Source: Brachyspira murdochii DSM 12563 (GTDB lineage: Bacteria; Spirochaetota; Brachyspiria; Brachyspirales; Brachyspiraceae). Taken from it: 64,000 nt of DNA. Below are positions 62,853 through 64,000 of the stretch, in pieces (the first letter of the stretch is position 1; every line of letters begins with the position of its first letter). Under the pieces are notes generated by a model that made no database searches, was not told the DNA's origin, and saw only the letters and a list, made by a program, of their open reading frames with translations. The position numbers and the translations under genes were made by a program. The stretch is from contig NC_014150.1 in NCBI RefSeq assembly GCF_000092845.1, positions 2,851,510 to 2,915,509 of the forward strand, read 5' to 3'.

Positions 62853-64000
62853 ATGAATAATAAAAAAGTAACAGTTATTATATCTATACTTCTTTTAATT
62901 ATATCTATATGTTTAACCATTTTTACAAGAGTATATTCTTTTCCCAAAGCTGGAACAGACTTTGTGGATTTTCTTACACATTTTTATGATATGAAAAAAT
63001 ATTATGATAATAATACGATTCCTACAGTAGGTGCCAGATTTCAAATGGGACCATTAACTCAGGAAGTAGCTCCGCGTGTACCGGGAGGCTTTTTCTATAT
63101 TCATTATTTAATGTGTTATAAACTAGCTCATGAAAATATAGAATTAGCAAGAGTATTTAACTTTGTTACTATGTTTCTGCCTGCTATTATATTTTTGTTA
63201 TGGGTTTATAAAAGATTTGGTATTTCAATAATGTCAATATTATCTGTATTAACATTATTTAATGTGTATTTTGTATATACAAATAATATATTTTATAATC
63301 CAAATATTACGCTTTCTTTATCTTTTCTTCTTATACCATTACTAGGTGAATATATTATTGGAGATAGACCTTATATTCCAGCTATGATGTTTTTTCCATT
63401 GCTTGCATTAATGGGACAGGCACATTTTGCTGTTTATTATGGAATTGTCCCTACAATAATTGTTTATCTTATCATAAGATACAAATACACAATAAAAAAT
63501 ATTAAAGCACTTTCTGTAGGTGTGTTTTTAGCATTTTTGACATATCTGCCTTATCTAGTATCAGAAATAAAAAATGGTTTTTATAATACAAATAAAATGC
63601 TCAATTTTTCAGCAACTAGTGATTTAAGACAGGTATTTCCTTTTCCTCAGGTACATTCTTTATTAATGTTTCCTACAAATGAATTTTCGGTTATGTATTC
63701 TGCCAATAATTTTACAAAGATAATGAGTTTTTATTTGAATAATAATCCTTTTTTTGTATTTACTTTGGCTGTACTTATAATATCTATATTGGTAATATTT
63801 ATAGCTTTTTTATATTCAGCTATAAATTTTTTCAAAAATAAGCAGTATAAATTTGATATAAAAACTGATGATAAATTATTGTTTTTAACAAAAGAATTAA
63901 TGCTAATATTTTTATTATATTTCCCAGTAACTATAGCTGTAACATTTTTAGGCAGAGGAGTATCAGGACAATTCAGATATCATTTTGGAGCTTTTTCTTT
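62853..64000 (+). CDS. Polytopic membrane protein, glycosyltransferase-39-like (cut by window edge)
   Basis: An open frame of 382 codons that runs past the window end. AAGGAA precedes the ATG at 62853. A first helix (about 7-23) is followed by a periplasmic loop with AGTDFVDFLTHFYDMKKYYD, in which the acidic residues recall the first-loop motif of GT-C enzymes (PMT, ArnT, GT39). At least eight helices are seen. It probably moves sugar from a lipid carrier to a surface target. The C-terminal part is missing, so the family is tentative. Confidence 0.6.
   Translation, partial: MNNKKVTVIISILLLIISICLTIFTRVYSFPKAGTDFVDFLTHFYDMKKYYDNNTIPTVGARFQMGPLTQEVAPRVPGGFFYIHYLMCYKLAHENIELARVFNFVTMFLPAIIFLLWVYKRFGISIMSILSVLTLFNVYFVYTNNIFYNPNITLSLSFLLIPLLGEYIIGDRPYIPAMMFFPLLALMGQAHFAVYYGIVPTIIVYLIIRYKYTIKNIKALSVGVFLAFLTYLPYLVSEIKNGFYNTNKMLNFSATSDLRQVFPFPQVHSLLMFPTNEFSVMYSANNFTKIMSFYLNNNPFFVFTLAVLIISILVIFIAFLYSAINFFKNKQYKFDIKTDDKLLFLTKELMLIFLLYFPVTIAVTFLGRGVSGQFRYHFGAFS

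Noticed and set aside
1-64000. tRNA genes, rRNA genes and prophage structural genes
   Set aside because: I looked for cloverleaf-type GC-rich stretches with TTCAA/TTCGA loops and for phage morphogenesis motifs and saw none I could support; a tRNAscan-SE run would settle the tRNA part.

Overview
The window is AT-rich (base composition judged by eye, well under one-third G+C) and reads as chromosomal DNA of an anaerobic spirochaete, most likely Brachyspira. The pointers are periplasmic-flagellum genes (flgB-flgC-fliE and a FlgJ-type rod protein) behind sigma-28-like promoters, a long methyl-accepting chemotaxis protein, a surface protein resembling the Brachyspira variable surface protein (Vsp) family, a spirochaete-style omega subunit after gmk, and several small lipoproteins. 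Genus assignment is inference from gene content, not a database match. LAYOUT: 1-1531 is the end of an AAA15-type ATPase joined to an RloB/TOPRIM-like protein (RloAB/AbiL/PARIS-like defence pair, cut by the window edge). 1567-13763 holds flgB-flgC-fliE, murJ, a chemoreceptor, flgJ, a DUF2752 protein, a small TonB-receptor-like protein and polA. 14120-20860 holds miaA-rpoZ-gmk, gltX, a receiver-domain protein, two small exported proteins and the heptose pair hldD-rfaE2. 20935-26983 holds a LacI-type regulator and a minus-strand run of an Eco57I-like modification enzyme, an unrecognised protein and a PIN-domain nuclease. 27356-34082 is a nine-gene Sao-type organometal operon (thioredoxin-like, permease, Cys-Cys-COOH lipoprotein, two substrate-binding proteins, ABC permease, ABC ATPase, DsrE-like, MerB-like lyase). 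34154-46869 holds a PLD-SNF2 helicase, a lipoprotein, ptsI, mtnN, a flavoprotein, RNase P RNA, a PD-(D/E)XK protein and a TauE/SafE exporter. 47241-54968 holds a DegT aminotransferase, an Rpn-type nuclease followed by a tandem terminator array, a GH3 pair, an IS630 remnant, a folate cyclohydrolase, a frameshifted small gene, a (CAAGA)10 tract and an FkbM methyltransferase. 55169-64000 holds valS, a degenerate XRE antitoxin beside an intact DinJ-YoeB pair, a Vsp-like protein, a methyltransferase, a beta-barrel protein, a nucleotidyltransferase-like protein and the start of a polytopic membrane protein. MAIN RESULT: the last Sao gene looks like a 147-codon ORF plus stop at 33945, but that in-frame TGA is almost certainly a selenocysteine codon. 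Reading continues for 44 codons with MerB-like sequence to a TAA at 34080. A hairpin with the geometry of a bacterial SECIS begins one base after the TGA. The recoded residue has exactly the spacing to the upstream Cys and Asp that MerB Cys159 has to Cys96 and Asp99. The other Sao proteins here use ordinary cysteines, so the operon appears to be a mixed Cys/Sec version that probably takes up and breaks organometallic compounds. OTHER STRUCTURE: two families of inverted-repeat-bounded, non-coding intergenic elements recur through the window, one of them mosaic. Three genes (PD-(D/E)XK, Rpn and a GH3 paralogue) have -10 boxes 6-7 bases before their ATG, which suggests leaderless mRNAs. Simple-sequence tracts are plausible variation switches.
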